The notes: generated from the sequence alone by a model not told the origin. A stretch of DNA of 64,000 bases from Pisaster brevispinus (GCA_023634235.1 JAMKCF010000051.1:1-64000), one strand, 5' to 3'; positions 37,601 through 50,095 are shown, counted from the stretch's first letter. Numbers and translations are program-made.

Positions 37601-40600
37601 CTCTAGCCCTCCTAGATCGGGAGTTATTCCCAAACTCACCTCGAATTAAGTTCGGGCCATTGCCCCGGCCGGCAAGACTTGCTTCGCAGCCGGCCCCTAG
37701 GTTTTTTCAATATCTGTTAGGGGTAGGGCTAACATCCGGGCCGCTAGCCTCGCCTACAGAATCGCCAGCGAGCCCAAATTCACGGGAGAGAGAGCCCTTG
37801 AGACGGGCTCTACGGTGGTATTAAATTTGTGCAGATCCGATATTGCCTTGAGGGTGATTTGACCATCCTTATTTGGTTTTTGTCTCTTTGACAGCAAAAA
37901 CGCGTTAAAGATGTTTTGCGGGGGGTTTGTAGTGTCCTCGCTTGTCGGTCTTTTCTGGTGTGAAGCCTGCCCGCAGCGGCCGTAAAAGTCTAATTTTCGG
38001 ATGCAGGGATACCTAAGGCAGAGCCAGGTCAAAAATTCATCTCTCTAGCCCTCCTAGATCGGGAGTTATTCCCAAACTCACCTCGAATTAAGTTCGGGCC
38101 ATTGCCCCGGCCGGCAAGACTTGCTTCGCAGCCGGCCCCTAGGTTTTTTCAATATCTGTTAGGGGTAGGCCTAACATCCGGGCCGCTAGCCTCGCCTACA
38201 GAATCGCCAGCGAGCCCAAATTCACGGGAGAGAGAGCCCTTGAGACGGGCTCTACGGTGGTATTAAATTTGTGCAGATCCGATATTGCCTTGAGGGTGAT
38301 TTGACCATCCTTATTTGGTTTTTGTCTCTTTGACAGCAAAAACGCGTTAAAGATGTTTTGCGGGGGGTTTGTAGTGTCCTCGCTTGTCGGTCTTTTCTGG
38401 TGTGAAGCCTGCCCGCAGCGGCCGTAAAAGTCTAATTTTCGGATGCAGGGATACCTAAGGCAGAGCCAGGTCAAAAATTCATCTCTCTAGCCCTCCTAGA
38501 TCGGGAGTTATTCCCAAACTCACCTCGAATTAAGTTCGGGCCATTGCCCCGGCCGGCAAGACTTGCTTCGCAGCCGGCCCCTAGGTTTTTTCAATATCTG
38601 TTAGGGGTAGGCCTAACATCCGGGCCGCTAGCCTCGCCTACAGAATCGCCAGCGAGCCCAAATTCACGGGAGAGAGAGCCCTTGAGACGGGCTCTACGGT
38701 GGTATTAAATTTGTGCAGATCCGATATTGCCTTGAGGGTGATTTGACCATCCTTATTTGGTTTTTGTCTCTTTGACAGCAAAAACGCGTTAAAGATGTTT
38801 TGCGGGGGGTTTGTAGTGTCCTCGCTTGTCGGTCTTTTCTGGTGTGAAGCCTGCCCGCAGCGGCCGTAAAAGTCTAATTTTCGGATGCAGGGATACCTAA
38901 GGCAGAGCCAGGTCAAAAATTCATCTCTCTAGCCCTCCTAGATCGGGAGTTATTCCCAAACTCACCTCGAATTAAGTTCGGGCCATTGCCCCGGCCGGCA
39001 AGACTTGCTTCGCAGCCGGCCCCTAGGTTTTTTCAATATTTGTTAGGGGTAGGGCTAACATCCGGGCCGCTAGCCTCGCCTACAGAATCGCCAGCGAGCC
39101 CAAATTCACGGGAGAGAGAGCCCTTGAGACGGGCTCTACGGTGGTATTAAATTTGTGCAGATCCGATATTGCCTTGAGGGTGATTTGACCATCCTTATTT
39201 GGTTTTTGTCTCTTTGACAGCAAAAACGCGTTAAAGATGTTTTGCGGGGGGTTTGTAGTGTCCTCGCTTGTCGGTCTTTTCTGGTGTGAAGCCTGCCCGC
39301 AGCGGCCGTAAAAGTCTAATTTTCGGATGCAGGGATACCTAAGGCAGAGCCAGGTCAAAAATTCATCTCTCTAGCCCTCCTAGATCGGGAGTTATTCCCA
39401 AACTCACCTCGAATTAAGTTCGGGCCATTGCCCCGGCCGGCAAGACTTGCTTCGCAGCCGGCCCCTAGGTTTTTTCAATATCTGTTAGGGGTAGGGCTAA
39501 CATCCGGGCCGCTAGCCTCGCCTACAGAATCGCCAGCGAGCCCAAATTCACGGGAGAGAGAGCCCTTGAGACGGGCTCTACGGTGGTATTAAATTTGTGC
39601 AGATCCGATATTGCCTTGAGGGTGATTTGACCATCCTTATTTGGTTTTTGTCTCTTTGACAGCAAAAACGCGTTAAAGATGTTTTGCGGGGGGTTTGTAG
39701 TGTCCTCGCTTGTCGGTCTTTTCTGGTGTGAAGCCTGCCCGCAGCGGCCGTAAAAGTCTAATTTTCGGATGCAGGGATACCTAAGGCAGAGCCAGGTCAA
39801 AAATTCATCTCTCTAGCCCTCCTAGATCGGGAGTTATTCCCAAACTCACCTCGAATTAAGTTCGGGCCATTGCCCCGGCCGGCAAGACTTGCTTCGCAGC
39901 CGGCCCCTAGGTTTTTTCAATATCTGTTAGGGGTAGGCCTAACATCCGGGCCGCTAGCCTCGCCTACAGAATCGCCAGCGAGCCCAAATTCACGGGAGAG
40001 AGAGCCCTTGAGACGGGCTCTACGGTGGTATTAAATTTGTGCAGATCCGATATTGCCTTGAGGGTGATTTGACCATCCTTATTTGGTTTTTGTCTCTTTG
40101 ACAGCAAAAACGCGTTAAAGATGTTTTGCGGGGGGTTTGTAGTGTCCTCGCTTGTCGGTCTTTTCTGGTGTGAAGCCTGCCCGCAGCGGCCGTAAAAGTC
40201 TAATTTTCGGATGCAGGGATACCTAAGGCAGAGCCAGGTCAAAAATTCATCTCTCTAGCCCTCCTAGATCGGGAGTTATTCCCAAACTCACCTCGAATTA
40301 AGTTCGGGCCATTGCCCCGGCCGGCAAGACTTGCTTCGCAGCCGGCCCCTAGGTTTTTTCAATATCTGTTAGGGGTAGGGCTAACATCCGGGCCGCTAGC
40401 CTCGCCTACAGAATCGCCAGCGAGCCCAAATTCACGGGAGAGAGAGCCCTTGAGACGGGCTCTACGGTGGTATTAAATTTGTGCAGATCCGATATTGCCT
40501 TGAGGGTGATTTGACCATCCTTATTTGGTTTTTGTCTCTTTGACAGCAAAAACGCGTTAAAGATGTTTTGCGGGGGGTTTGTAGTGTCCTCGCTTGTCGG

Positions 40601-43600
40601 TCTTTTCTGGTGTGAAGCCTGCCCGCAGCGGCCGTAAAAGTCTAATTTTCGGATGCAGGGATACCTAAGGCAGAGCCAGGTCAAAAATTCATCTCTCTAG
40701 CCCTCCTAGATCGGGAGTTATTCCCAAACTCACCTCGAATTAAGTTCGGGCCATTGCCCCGGCCGGCAAGACTTGCTTCGCAGCCGGCCCCTAGGTTTTT
40801 TCAATATTTGTTAGGGGTAGGGCTAACATCCGGGCCGCTAGCCTCGCCTACAGAATCGCCAGCGAGCCCAAATTCACGGGAGAGAGAGCCCTTGAGACGG
40901 GCTCTACGGTGGTATTAAATTTGTGCAGATCCGATATTGCCTTGAGGGTGATTTGACCATCCTTATTTGGTTTTTGTCTCTTTGACAGCAAAAACGCGTT
41001 AAAGATGTTTTGCGGGGGGTTTGTAGTGTCCTCGCTTGTCGGTCTTTTCTGGTGTGAAGCCTGCCCGCAGCGGCCGTAAAAGTCTAATTTTCGGATGCAG
41101 GGATACCTAAGGCAGAGCCAGGTCAAAAATTCATCTCTCTAGCCCTCCTAGATCGGGAGTTATTCCCAAACTCACCTCGAATTAAGTTCGGGCCATTGCC
41201 CCGGCCGGCAAGACTTGCTTCGCAGCCGGCCCCTAGGTTTTTTCAATATCTGTTAGGGGTAGGGCTAACATCCGGGCCGCTAGCCTCGCCTACAGAATCG
41301 CCAGCGAGCCCAAATTCACGGGAGAGAGAGCCCTTGAGACGGGCTCTACGGTGGTATTAAATTTGTGCAGATCCGATATTGCCTTGAGGGTGATTTGACC
41401 ATCCTTATTTGGTTTTTGTCTCTTTGACAGCAAAAACGCGTTAAAGATGTTTTGCGGGGGGTTTGTAGTGTCCTCGCTTGTCGGTCTTTTCTGGTGTGAA
41501 GCCTGCCCGCAGCGGCCGTAAAAGTCTAATTTTCGGATGCAGGGATACCTAAGGCAGAGCCAGGTCAAAAATTCATCTCTCTAGCCCTCCTAGATCGGGA
41601 GTTATTCCCAAACTCACCTCGAATTAAGTTCGGGCCATTGCCCCGGCCGGCAAGACTTGCTTCGCAGCCGGCCCCTAGGTTTTTTCAATATCTGTTAGGG
41701 GTAGGCCTAACATCCGGGCCGCTAGCCTCGCCTACAGAATCGCCAGCGAGCCCAAATTCACGGGAGAGAGAGCCCTTGAGACGGGCTCTACGGTGGTATT
41801 AAATTTGTGCAGATCCGATATTGCCTTGAGGGTGATTTGACCATCCTTATTTGGTTTTTGTCTCTTTGACAGCAAAAACGCGTTAAAGATGTTTTGCGGG
41901 GGGTTTGTAGTGTCCTCGCTTGTCGGTCTTTTCTGGTGTGAAGCCTGCCCGCAGCGGCCGTAAAAGTCTAATTTTCGGATGCAGGGATACCTAAGGCAGA
42001 GCCAGGTCAAAAATTCATCTCTCTAGCCCTCCTAGATCGGGAGTTATTCCCAAACTCACCTCGAATTAAGTTCGGGCCATTGCCCCGGCCGGCAAGACTT
42101 GCTTCGCAGCCGGCCCCTAGGTTTTTTCAATATCTGTTAGGGGTAGGGCTAACATCCGGGCCGCTAGCCTCGCCTACAGAATCGCCAGCGAGCCCAAATT
42201 CACGGGAGAGAGAGCCCTTGAGACGGGCTCTACGGTGGTATTAAATTTGTGCAGATCCGATATTGCCTTGAGGGTGATTTGACCATCCTTATTTGGTTTT
42301 TGTCTCTTTGACAGCAAAAACGCGTTAAAGATGTTTTGCGGGGGGTTTGTAGTGTCCTCGCTTGTCGGTCTTTTCTGGTGTGAAGCCTGCCCGCAGCGGC
42401 CGTAAAAGTCTAATTTTCGGATGCAGGGATACCTAAGGCAGAGCCAGGTCAAAAATTCATCTCTCTAGCCCTCCTAGATCGGGAGTTATTCCCAAACTCA
42501 CCTCGAATTAAGTTCGGGCCATTGCCCCGGCCGGCAAGACTTGCTTCGCAGCCGGCCCCTAGGTTTTTTCAATATCTGTTAGGGGTAGGGCTAACATCCG
42601 GGCCGCTAGCCTCGCCTACAGAATCGCCAGCGAGCCCAAATTCACGGGAGAGAGAGCCCTTGAGACGGGCTCTACGGTGGTATTAAATTTGTGCAGATCC
42701 GATATTGCCTTGAGGGTGATTTGACCATCCTTATTTGGTTTTTGTCTCTTTGACAGCAAAAACGCGTTAAAGATGTTTTGCGGGGGGTTTGTAGTGTCCT
42801 CGCTTGTCGGTCTTTTCTGGTGTGAAGCCTGCCCGCAGCGGCCGTAAAAGTCTAATTTTCGGATGCAGGGATACCTAAGGCAGAGCCAGGTCAAAAATTC
42901 ATCTCTCTAGCCCTCCTAGATCGGGAGTTATTCCCAAACTCACCTCGAATTAAGTTCGGGCCATTGCCCCGGCCGGCAAGACTTGCTTCGCAGCCGGCCC
43001 CTAGGTTTTTTCAATATCTGTTAGGGGTAGGCCTAACATCCGGGCCGCTAGCCTCGCCTACAGAATCGCCAGCGAGCCCAAATTCACGGGAGAGAGAGCC
43101 CTTGAGACGGGCTCTACGGTGGTATTAAATTTGTGCAGATCCGATATTGCCTTGAGGGTGATTTGACCATCCTTATTTGGTTTTTGTCTCTTTGACAGCA
43201 AAAACGCGTTAAAGATGTTTTGCGGGGGGTTTGTAGTGTCCTCGCTTGTCGGTCTTTTCTGGTGTGAAGCCTGCCCGCAGCGGCCGTAAAAGTCTAATTT
43301 TCGGATGCAGGGATACCTAAGGCAGAGCCAGGTCAAAAATTCATCTCTCTAGCCCTCCTAGATCGGGAGTTATTCCCAAACTCACCTCGAATTAAGTTCG
43401 GGCCATTGCCCCGGCCGGCAAGACTTGCTTCGCAGCCGGCCCCTAGGTTTTTTCAATATCTGTTAGGGGTAGGGCTAACATCCGGGCCGCTAGCCTCGCC
43501 TACAGAATCGCCAGCGAGCCCAAATTCACGGGAGAGAGAGCCCTTGAGACGGGCTCTACGGTGGTATTAAATTTGTGCAGATCCGATATTGCCTTGAGGG

Positions 43601-45876
43601 TGATTTGACCATCCTTATTTGGTTTTTGTCTCTTTGACAGCAAAAACGCGTTAAAGATGTTTTGCGGGGGGTTTGTAGTGTCCTCGCTTGTCGGTCTTTT
43701 CTGGTGTGAAGCCTGCCCGCAGCGGCCGTAAAAGTCTAATTTTCGGATGCAGGGATACCTAAGGCAGAGCCAGGTCAAAAATTCATCTCTCTAGCCCTCC
43801 TAGATCGGGAGTTATTCCCAAACTCACCTCGAATTAAGTTCGGGCCATTGCCCCGGCCGGCAAGACTTGCTTCGCAGCCGGCCCCTAGGTTTTTTCAATA
43901 TTTGTTAGGGGTAGGGCTAACATCCGGGCCGCTAGCCTCGCCTACAGAATCGCCAGCGAGCCCAAATTCACGGGAGAGAGAGCCCTTGAGACGGGCTCTA
44001 CGGTGGTATTAAATTTGTGCAGATCCGATATTGCCTTGAGGGTGATTTGACCATCCTTATTTGGTTTTTGTCTCTTTGACAGCAAAAACGCGTTAAAGAT
44101 GTTTTGCGGGGGGTTTGTAGTGTCCTCGCTTGTCGGTCTTTTCTGGTGTGAAGCCTGCCCGCAGCGGCCGTAAAAGTCTAATTTTCGGATGCAGGGATAC
44201 CTAAGGCAGAGCCAGGTCAAAAATTCATCTCTCTAGCCCTCCTAGATCGGGAGTTATTCCCAAACTCACCTCGAATTAAGTTCGGGCCATTGCCCCGGCC
44301 GGCAAGACTTGCTTCGCAGCCGGCCCCTAGGTTTTTTCAATATCTGTTAGGGGTAGGGCTAACATCCGGGCCGCTAGCCTCGCCTACAGAATCGCCAGCG
44401 AGCCCAAATTCACGGGAGAGAGAGCCCTTGAGACGGGCTCTACGGTGGTATTAAATTTGTGCAGATCCGATATTGCCTTGAGGGTGATTTGACCATCCTT
44501 ATTTGGTTTTTGTCTCTTTGACAGCAAAAACGCGTTAAAGATGTTTTGCGGGGGGTTTGTAGTGTCCTCGCTTGTCGGTCTTTTCTGGTGTGAAGCCTGC
44601 CCGCAGCGGCCGTAAAAGTCTAATTTTCGGATGCAGGGATACCTAAGGCAGAGCCAGGTCAAAAATTCATCTCTCTAGCCCTCCTAGATCGGGAGTTATT
44701 CCCAAACTCACCTCGAATTAAGTTCGGGCCATTGCCCCGGCCGGCAAGACTTGCTTCGCAGCCGGCCCCTAGGTTTTTTCAATATCTGTTAGGGGTAGGC
44801 CTAACATCCGGGCCGCTAGCCTCGCCTACAGAATCGCCAGCGAGCCCAAATTCACGGGAGAGAGAGCCCTTGAGACGGGCTCTACGGTGGTATTAAATTT
44901 GTGCAGATCCGATATTGCCTTGAGGGTGATTTGACCATCCTTATTTGGTTTTTGTCTCTTTGACAGCAAAAACGCGTTAAAGATGTTTTGCGGGGGGTTT
45001 GTAGTGTCCTCGCTTGTCGGTCTTTTCTGGTGTGAAGCCTGCCCGCAGCGGCCGTAAAAGTCTAATTTTCGGATGCAGGGATACCTAAGGCAGAGCCAGG
45101 TCAAAAATTCATCTCTCTAGCCCTCCTAGATCGGGAGTTATTCCCAAACTCACCTCGAATTAAGTTCGGGCCATTGCCCCGGCCGGCAAGACTTGCTTCG
45201 CAGCCGGCCCCTAGGTTTTTTCAATATCTGTTAGGGGTAGGGCTAACATCCGGGCCGCTAGCCTCGCCTACAGAATCGCCAGCGAGCCCAAATTCACGGG
45301 AGAGAGAGCCCTTGAGACGGGCTCTACGGTGGTATTAAATTTGTGCAGATCCGATATTGCCTTGAGGGTGATTTGACCATCCTTATTTGGTTTTTGTCTC
45401 TTTGACAGCAAAAACGCGTTAAAGATGTTTTGCGGGGGGTTTGTAGTGTCCTCGCTTGTCGGTCTTTTCTGGTGTGAAGCCTGCCCGCAGCGGCCGTAAA
45501 AGTCTAATTTTCGGATGCAGGGATACCTAAGGCAGAGCCAGGTCAAAAATTCATCTCTCTAGCCCTCCTAGATCGGGAGTTATTCCCAAACTCACCTCGA
45601 ATTAAGTTCGGGCCATTGCCCCGGCCGGCAAGACTTGCTTCGCAGCCGGCCCCTAGGTTTTTTCAATATCTGTTAGGGGTAGGGCTAACATCCGGGCCGC
45701 TAGCCTCGCCTACAGAATCGCCAGCGAGCCCAAATTCACGGGAGAGAGAGCCCTTGAGACGGGCTCTACGGTGGTATTAAATTTGTGCAGATCCGATATT
45801 GCCTTGAGGGTGATTTGACCATCCTTATTTGGTTTTTGTCTCTTTGACAGCAAAAACGCGTTAAAGATGTCCCCAC
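28606..45876. repeat. C/G mosaic part of the array
   Basis: From 28.6 kb the sequence GTAGGCCTAAC alternates with GTAGGGCTAAC from unit to unit in an irregular pattern. Five G units also have AATATTTG instead of AATATCTG (about 32,409; 36,387; 39,039; 40,807; 43,901), so the T arose on a G background. Gaps between the T units are 9, 6, 4 and 7 units. Single changes mark individual copies at about 33,526 (CGG to AGG) and 33,898 (TTGG to TTGA). Confidence 0.8.
30374..30681. repeat. Short 308-bp unit with a 134-bp deletion
   Basis: At about 30,465-30,468 the sequence jumps from GATATTGCC directly to GTAAAAG, skipping 134 bp. Both parent sequences have GCC at the breakpoint, consistent with a microhomology-mediated or unequal exchange. 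The lost part contains the PSE-like box and most of the spacer; the Sm, splice-site and 3'-box elements remain. It is the only large deletion in the clean part of the array. Confidence 0.9.
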
Positions 45877-45880
45877 ACAG
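45861..45880. other. Right boundary of the array
   Basis: The last unit follows the consensus to TTAAAGATGT at 45,870, then reads CCCCACACAG, after which no unit sequence follows. TGTCCCCAC also occurs 21 bp further on in a normal unit, so either the flank begins at 45,871 or a 21-bp internal deletion precedes a boundary near 45,876. The minus-strand gene of this last unit keeps its PSE-like box and loses only distal spacer. Confidence 0.85.
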
Positions 45881-47245
45881 AAAAGGTCTTCAGGACAACC
45901 TCCTCCATCATTCTGCACCGTCAAATCGCACTTTGGTTTTTGACCCCAAAATTCAAATTGGCGACAGTAATATTCGGATTTTTTTCATTTTTGGAAAAAT
46001 GACCCTACATTTATAAAAATAGGGCTCCCTTAAGAGTGCTTACATTTCCCTTAAATCATTTAGGTCTGAAGTTAAAAACCCCAGGGGCTCATTTTAAAAA
46101 TAATTTTCTACATTTCATAAAAGCCGTTACCTTCAAATAGTTCAACCAGAGAAAAAGTTGTGGGTATACATTTTATTAATGAGGTTCCGCGCATGAATTT
46201 CTGTCATTTTAGTTTGTGATTCAAACAGCACTTACCAATGACCTTTAGTGCGCCCTCATTAGACCATGATTTGAGTTGCTCGTTGTTGTTTGGATAGTGC
46301 TGACGTTTTTTTCACTTGGGACTGAATCTATTTACAATGCATGTCGGTATTCACCATTTCGCACAGATTGATAGTACTGTCTGTAGTACAGTCATCACAC
46401 GACAGGTGGGTACTGATTATCTAGAGTACTAAGTCTCAATTACAGTTCTTGAAGTTGTTAAGGAAAACTGTTACTAAGTTATACCCAAAGCAAATAAAAT
46501 GAACTCTGGGTTTTGTTGACACAGTTGCTATATGATGTGCTACTGTATAACCTATTGTAACTGCGTAACAAACCTACACTACAGCTAAAGTTCTTTCCTT
46601 TAGACTGTTTCTCAGTCATCGAGTGCAATGTTGTTTTTAATTAAAAATCATAAACAGCTTTATGCCCTACTTTTAAGTATAGTTACAAAGTATTCAGTTC
46701 AGGAGCAAAAAGAAGTTTTTTTTTTTTAATTAACTAATCACTAATCTCCAAGAACCAAATTGAGTTGAGTTTAACATGCAGTGTAGGCCTACGTAGACAT
46801 GCACAAAAAGACAGAACATCATCAAATAACCTAGCCCTGGTAGGACGTCAGTGTCTGTTGGACTCCTCCATTGCATCCAACCTGGGCTACAAATAACGAC
46901 ACACACACACTGGGTACACCACCCAGACATAAACATGAGCACAAAGCTCATGTGCCCAGATTAACACACGGGTTCCAAAAGCCCCTGGGCTGCAGTCCCA
47001 GCTTTGCTATTTACTACTTGCAATTTCTTGGATCATTCCTTGGGTATACCTATGACTCATTATTGGATATTATGGTAAAACACAATCAATTACAACACTT
47101 CAAATACCTTCATAGAACACGTCATAACCTTAAAAAAAAAAACTTTGTAAAAAAATCTGATACAAATGAAAACGGCCAGAATAATACCCAGTGAAAACTG
47201 AGAGTGCCATCGCTTTATCTTATAAATGGGTAATGGGTAAAGACA
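45877..47245. other. AT-rich flank, no gene recognised
   Basis: G+C content drops sharply at the array edge. I see no convincing exon, RNA gene or repeat structure here except a short CA run near 46,900. Open frames in this stretch are short and lack protein-like composition. Confidence 0.5.
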
Positions 47246-47480
47246 CCCATGTGTTGTGGCCGGGCGGTCTAGTAACCGGACCAAAGCTTTGGTGTTGTCA
47301 GCAGCAGAGTAAGGTTCCAATCCCGGTCATGACACTTGTGTGGCCTTGAGCTAGGCACTCAAGGGCAGTTAACCTTAATTGCTTCATACAAAGTTGGGAA
47401 GGTATTGCATTCTGCTCTACCAGTCGGGGTCCTAGTGGATCATACCCTTGCCTACATCCTTACAGACTGTGAAGGGATCA
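47246..47480 (+). mobile_element. tRNA-derived SINE
   Basis: GTGGCCGGGCGGTCTAG (about 47,256-47,272) resembles the A box of a Ser/Leu-type tRNA gene, and GGTTCCAATCC (47,313-47,323) is a B box with one mismatch. The spacing fits the internal Pol III promoter of a tRNA. Downstream, GGCCTTGAGCTAGGCACTC and AATTGCTTC resemble the body of SINEs I recall from echinoderms and other marine deuterostomes. The 3' end is not clear; no A-tail or target-site duplication was identified. Confidence 0.65.
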
Positions 47481-48081
47481 ACCCCGTTTCAGCCCGAGGA
47501 ATAGGTGGCAACTAGGCCCTGGTGACAGTTGATTTGGGCCGACAGCCACAATCAGTTATGTGTAGCCCTCACATTGGGGCCAATAACATTGTTATTTTTC
47601 TCAGTTTCCAGGGCTACTCATGTATACATCAAAGAGGGTGCTATACAATCTGCCAGCTTACCAGCGTAAAAACCTTGGCCAATGCTGACATTGTTGTCCT
47701 TCATCTCACAAATACAGTAAAAGAGCAAACATCCTGTCTCCTCCTAGAACTTTCATATATGATTACAGATTGAAGCTAACCTCAACTCAGAGAAGGAGGA
47801 AAATGTATCAAAAAGATGAAATTACATAACACTTTGACTAAACCAGCTGTTACTTCAAGTAACATCCAAACAAGGCAAGGAAGCCCAGGGCTGTATACTC
47901 CCCTGGGAATTGAGAAAGATAACAGGAATGTTATTGGCCCAGTGACTAGGGCACTGACATAAAACCCATTGAGATGTTATTGTAAAATGTTCTATAGATG
48001 AATCAAGCCTGAATTACTGTTTCATAACTACAATAACCATGTGGTGTTTGTTTATTTGTTTTGTTTCGTTTGTTTTTACAG
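47481..48081. other. No gene recognised
   Basis: AT-rich sequence without a recognised feature. The TTTG-rich run ending in TTTTTACAG at 48,081 forms the polypyrimidine tract of the exon-like segment that follows. Confidence 0.4.
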
Positions 48082-48740
48082 ACTTAAGAAAGTAGAGAAA
48101 GGAATACAGGTATGAAGATCTGGAAACAATATGGTATGCATCCAAAGCAGATGACCAAGGAGATTGTTGATTGGTGAGTGTAAATATTTTCAAGTGAAAT
48201 CAACCTGAGATTTCTATAACTTTTTACAAACTGAGAAAACAAGAACCATTTCACCCTTTTACTCTCAATATACTCTCCTGCCCAACTGGCTCTTGCCACA
48301 AAGTTGCACAGGAGACTGTTGAGACCAAATTCCAGTAAACGAGCTTTGGGGTTTCCACATAGTGCTAGCTGTACAAACAGAAGAAACTCATGCACCAGGT
48401 TCTAGCCTGGAAGGTATTAGGCACTTTGTGGTAGTCTGTGGTATCAGTGTATTGACCCCTTGCATTGGCCGCCATTGTGAGGTCAATCAATGGAAATGTG
48501 CAAAATGTCAACTGGATATAAAAATGGATTTATGTAAACTCTTGTATAAAGTACATGTAACTAGTCATAATATATTATCATTCAAACAGGAAGACATGCC
48601 AATCACCTCAGCCTCTTACTTCTCCTGTATCACCATGAAGCAACTACAACCACATCTTCCACTCATCAACAGACGCTGATATCCCACTGTTAGATAAGAG
48701 AGTACAGCATCTTCATCAGGCAGGCAAAATGTTTCTGGAG
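48082..48740 (+). pseudogene. Two exon-like segments with an in-frame stop
   Basis: Segment 1 is 48,082-48,173, between TTTTTACAG and GTGAGT. It has an ATG at 48,112 and 20 codons beginning MKIWKQYGMH plus two bases. Segment 2 is 48,590-48,740, between AAACAG and GTAGGT. The phases join (TG+G gives Trp) and the frame runs 15 codons to TGA at 48,636-48,638. The same frame is then open for 34 more codons to the donor, with protein-like composition (for example STDADIPLLDK). Another frame is open up to 48,689. This looks like a gene remnant with a stop or a one-base shift, or a short real protein ending at the TGA. I do not recognise the family. Confidence 0.35.
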
Positions 48741-49204
48741 GTAGGTCATGTGATTGAAAACAATCACAAGTTTTGTTCTCAACAACAGATTGAAAGAAAC
48801 AGCTTTTTTTTCAAGGGAAGCAAGATGTGAACAAACTTGGTTGAAAATAAAATCCCTAACTTCAGTGCAGTCTCCTGCCCATTTGGCTCTTTCTATCAGG
48901 AAAATTGAAACAATTTCAACTGGTGGAAGCCATTTTGAAAAAAAAGGAGACCTGCAGTCCATGTGACGTAATTTGTTATTCGCCACATCAATAGACCATA
49001 TTGAATATGATGTCACCATTCAAATATCTGGCGTACAACATGGCGTCTAGCGTGTGCGTGATGGTGTGCGTGCATGTGCTGTGCCGTAGAAATCAAACCG
49101 AGAACGCTGCGTGCTTCATTGATGTAGGCGTTTAGACGCGCATACGGTTTGCCCTACAGGATGGCGACTTTCATAGCAACAAAGGGGTTATTCAATACGG
49201 TCTA
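48741..49204. other. No gene recognised
   Basis: Sequence between the exon-like segment and the first 178-bp direct repeat. It includes a CpG-containing stretch around 49,020-49,190, GC-richer than its surroundings, but no exon or element could be supported. Confidence 0.4.
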
Positions 49205-49382
49205 TAGCTGTGAGCTACAGAAGGTTTTAGGAAATCGTAATACACCCGGGGTATGAAGCTATAATCTCATTATAATTGAGCCTAAGATGCCTCAGAGGTA
49301 CTAGAGATGTTCTTTAGCAAATATGAAAGCAACTAATCATTTCCAATGTTTATGTTGATAATTCATTTGATAATTAAAGCTA
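49205..49382 (+). repeat. 178-bp direct repeat, left copy
   Basis: It runs from TAGCTGTGAGCTACAG to AATTAAAGCTA and has a near-identical copy in the same orientation at 54,734-54,911. The two copies abut the outer ends of the AAACGTTT-rich element exactly. At 178 bp this is far too long for a target-site duplication. Confidence 0.9.
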
Positions 49383-49399
49383 TCCCAGTAAATACAAAA

Positions 49400-50095
49400 T
49401 GTTTTCGAAACGTTTTAAATTGGGTTTAATTACGTTTCGTTTTTTGAAACGTTTTAAAAACATTATTAAAACGTCTCAGTTTAGAGCAGATTTTTTATTT
49501 TGAATAATTGTTCTACCATAACGTTATAATAATGTTAAAATAACGTTGTAAAAATACACATAAACAAACACACAATTGAAACGTAATCATAACGTTTAAA
49601 GAACGTTATATCACAACCTATTTTAAACCATATGTTCTGGAAAATATTTTCGTTTTTAGGAAACGTTTTAAAAACAGTTTTAAAATGTTTTAAAAATGTC
49701 CCAGTATTTGTTAAAAATAATTGTTTTATCATAACATTAAAATAACGTTGTAAAAATACACATAAACAAACACACAATTGAAACGTAATCATAACGCTTA
49801 TAGAACGTTATATCACAACCTATTTTAAACCATTATATTCTGGAAAATATTTTCGTTTTTAAGAAACGTTTTAATAACAGTTTTAAAACGTTTTAAAAAT
49901 GTCCCAGTATTTGTTAAAAATAATTGTTACTTCATAACGTTCTAAAAACGTTAAAATAACGTCAATATACTCATTATCAAACACATAACTAAAACGAAAT
50001 CATAACGTTTATATAGAAAGTTATAAAACAACCTAATTTAAACCATTCTGGAAAATATTTCAGTTTTTAGGAAACGTTTACAAACAGTTGTAAAA
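49400..50095. repeat. Tandem ~205-bp subrepeats, about 3 copies
   Basis: TTCTGGAAAATATTT recurs near 49,635, 49,838 and 50,045, and ATGTCCCAGTATTTG recurs between them, giving a unit of about 205 bp. Each unit is rich in AACGTT and GTTTTAAAA motifs. The unit holds the same CCCAGTA that begins the element, so the left end may have grown by duplication of its terminus. Confidence 0.8.

Larger units (their letters stand above)
1..45876. repeat. Tandem array of a 442-bp unit, about 104 copies
   Basis: The same 442-bp sequence repeats head to tail from the first base to about 45,876. I count roughly 35 copies before 15.7 kb and 69 after, including one short copy and one partial terminal copy. The array is open at the left edge, so its true size is unknown. 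It is clearly richer in G+C than the flank. From 15.8 kb on, nearly every copy is exactly 442 bp, with differences at only a few positions. All copies share one orientation. Uniformity at this level implies recent amplification or strong homogenisation, as in 5S, snRNA or spliced-leader gene clusters, or in satellites. No protein-coding frame is credible. The minus strand carries an ordered set of small-RNA gene signals, annotated below on a representative copy. Confidence 0.98.

Noticed and set aside
15788..45546. Minus-strand 92-codon open frame repeated in nearly every unit, plus similar short plus-strand frames
   Set aside because: It begins at TTG with no ATG, is broken by indels in many copies, and overlaps structured RNA-like sequence. 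It repeats only because the unit repeats.
1..45876. CRISPR array
   Set aside because: There are no unique spacers; the whole 442-bp unit repeats, and the host is a eukaryote.
47256..47330. Functional tRNA gene
   Set aside because: A and B boxes are present, but the cloverleaf is imperfect and a SINE body follows; the same holds for 63,659-63,735.
49535..49792. Minus-strand 85-codon open frame in the AAACGTTT block
   Set aside because: It is a by-product of the 205-bp subrepeats; the translated sequence repeats with them.
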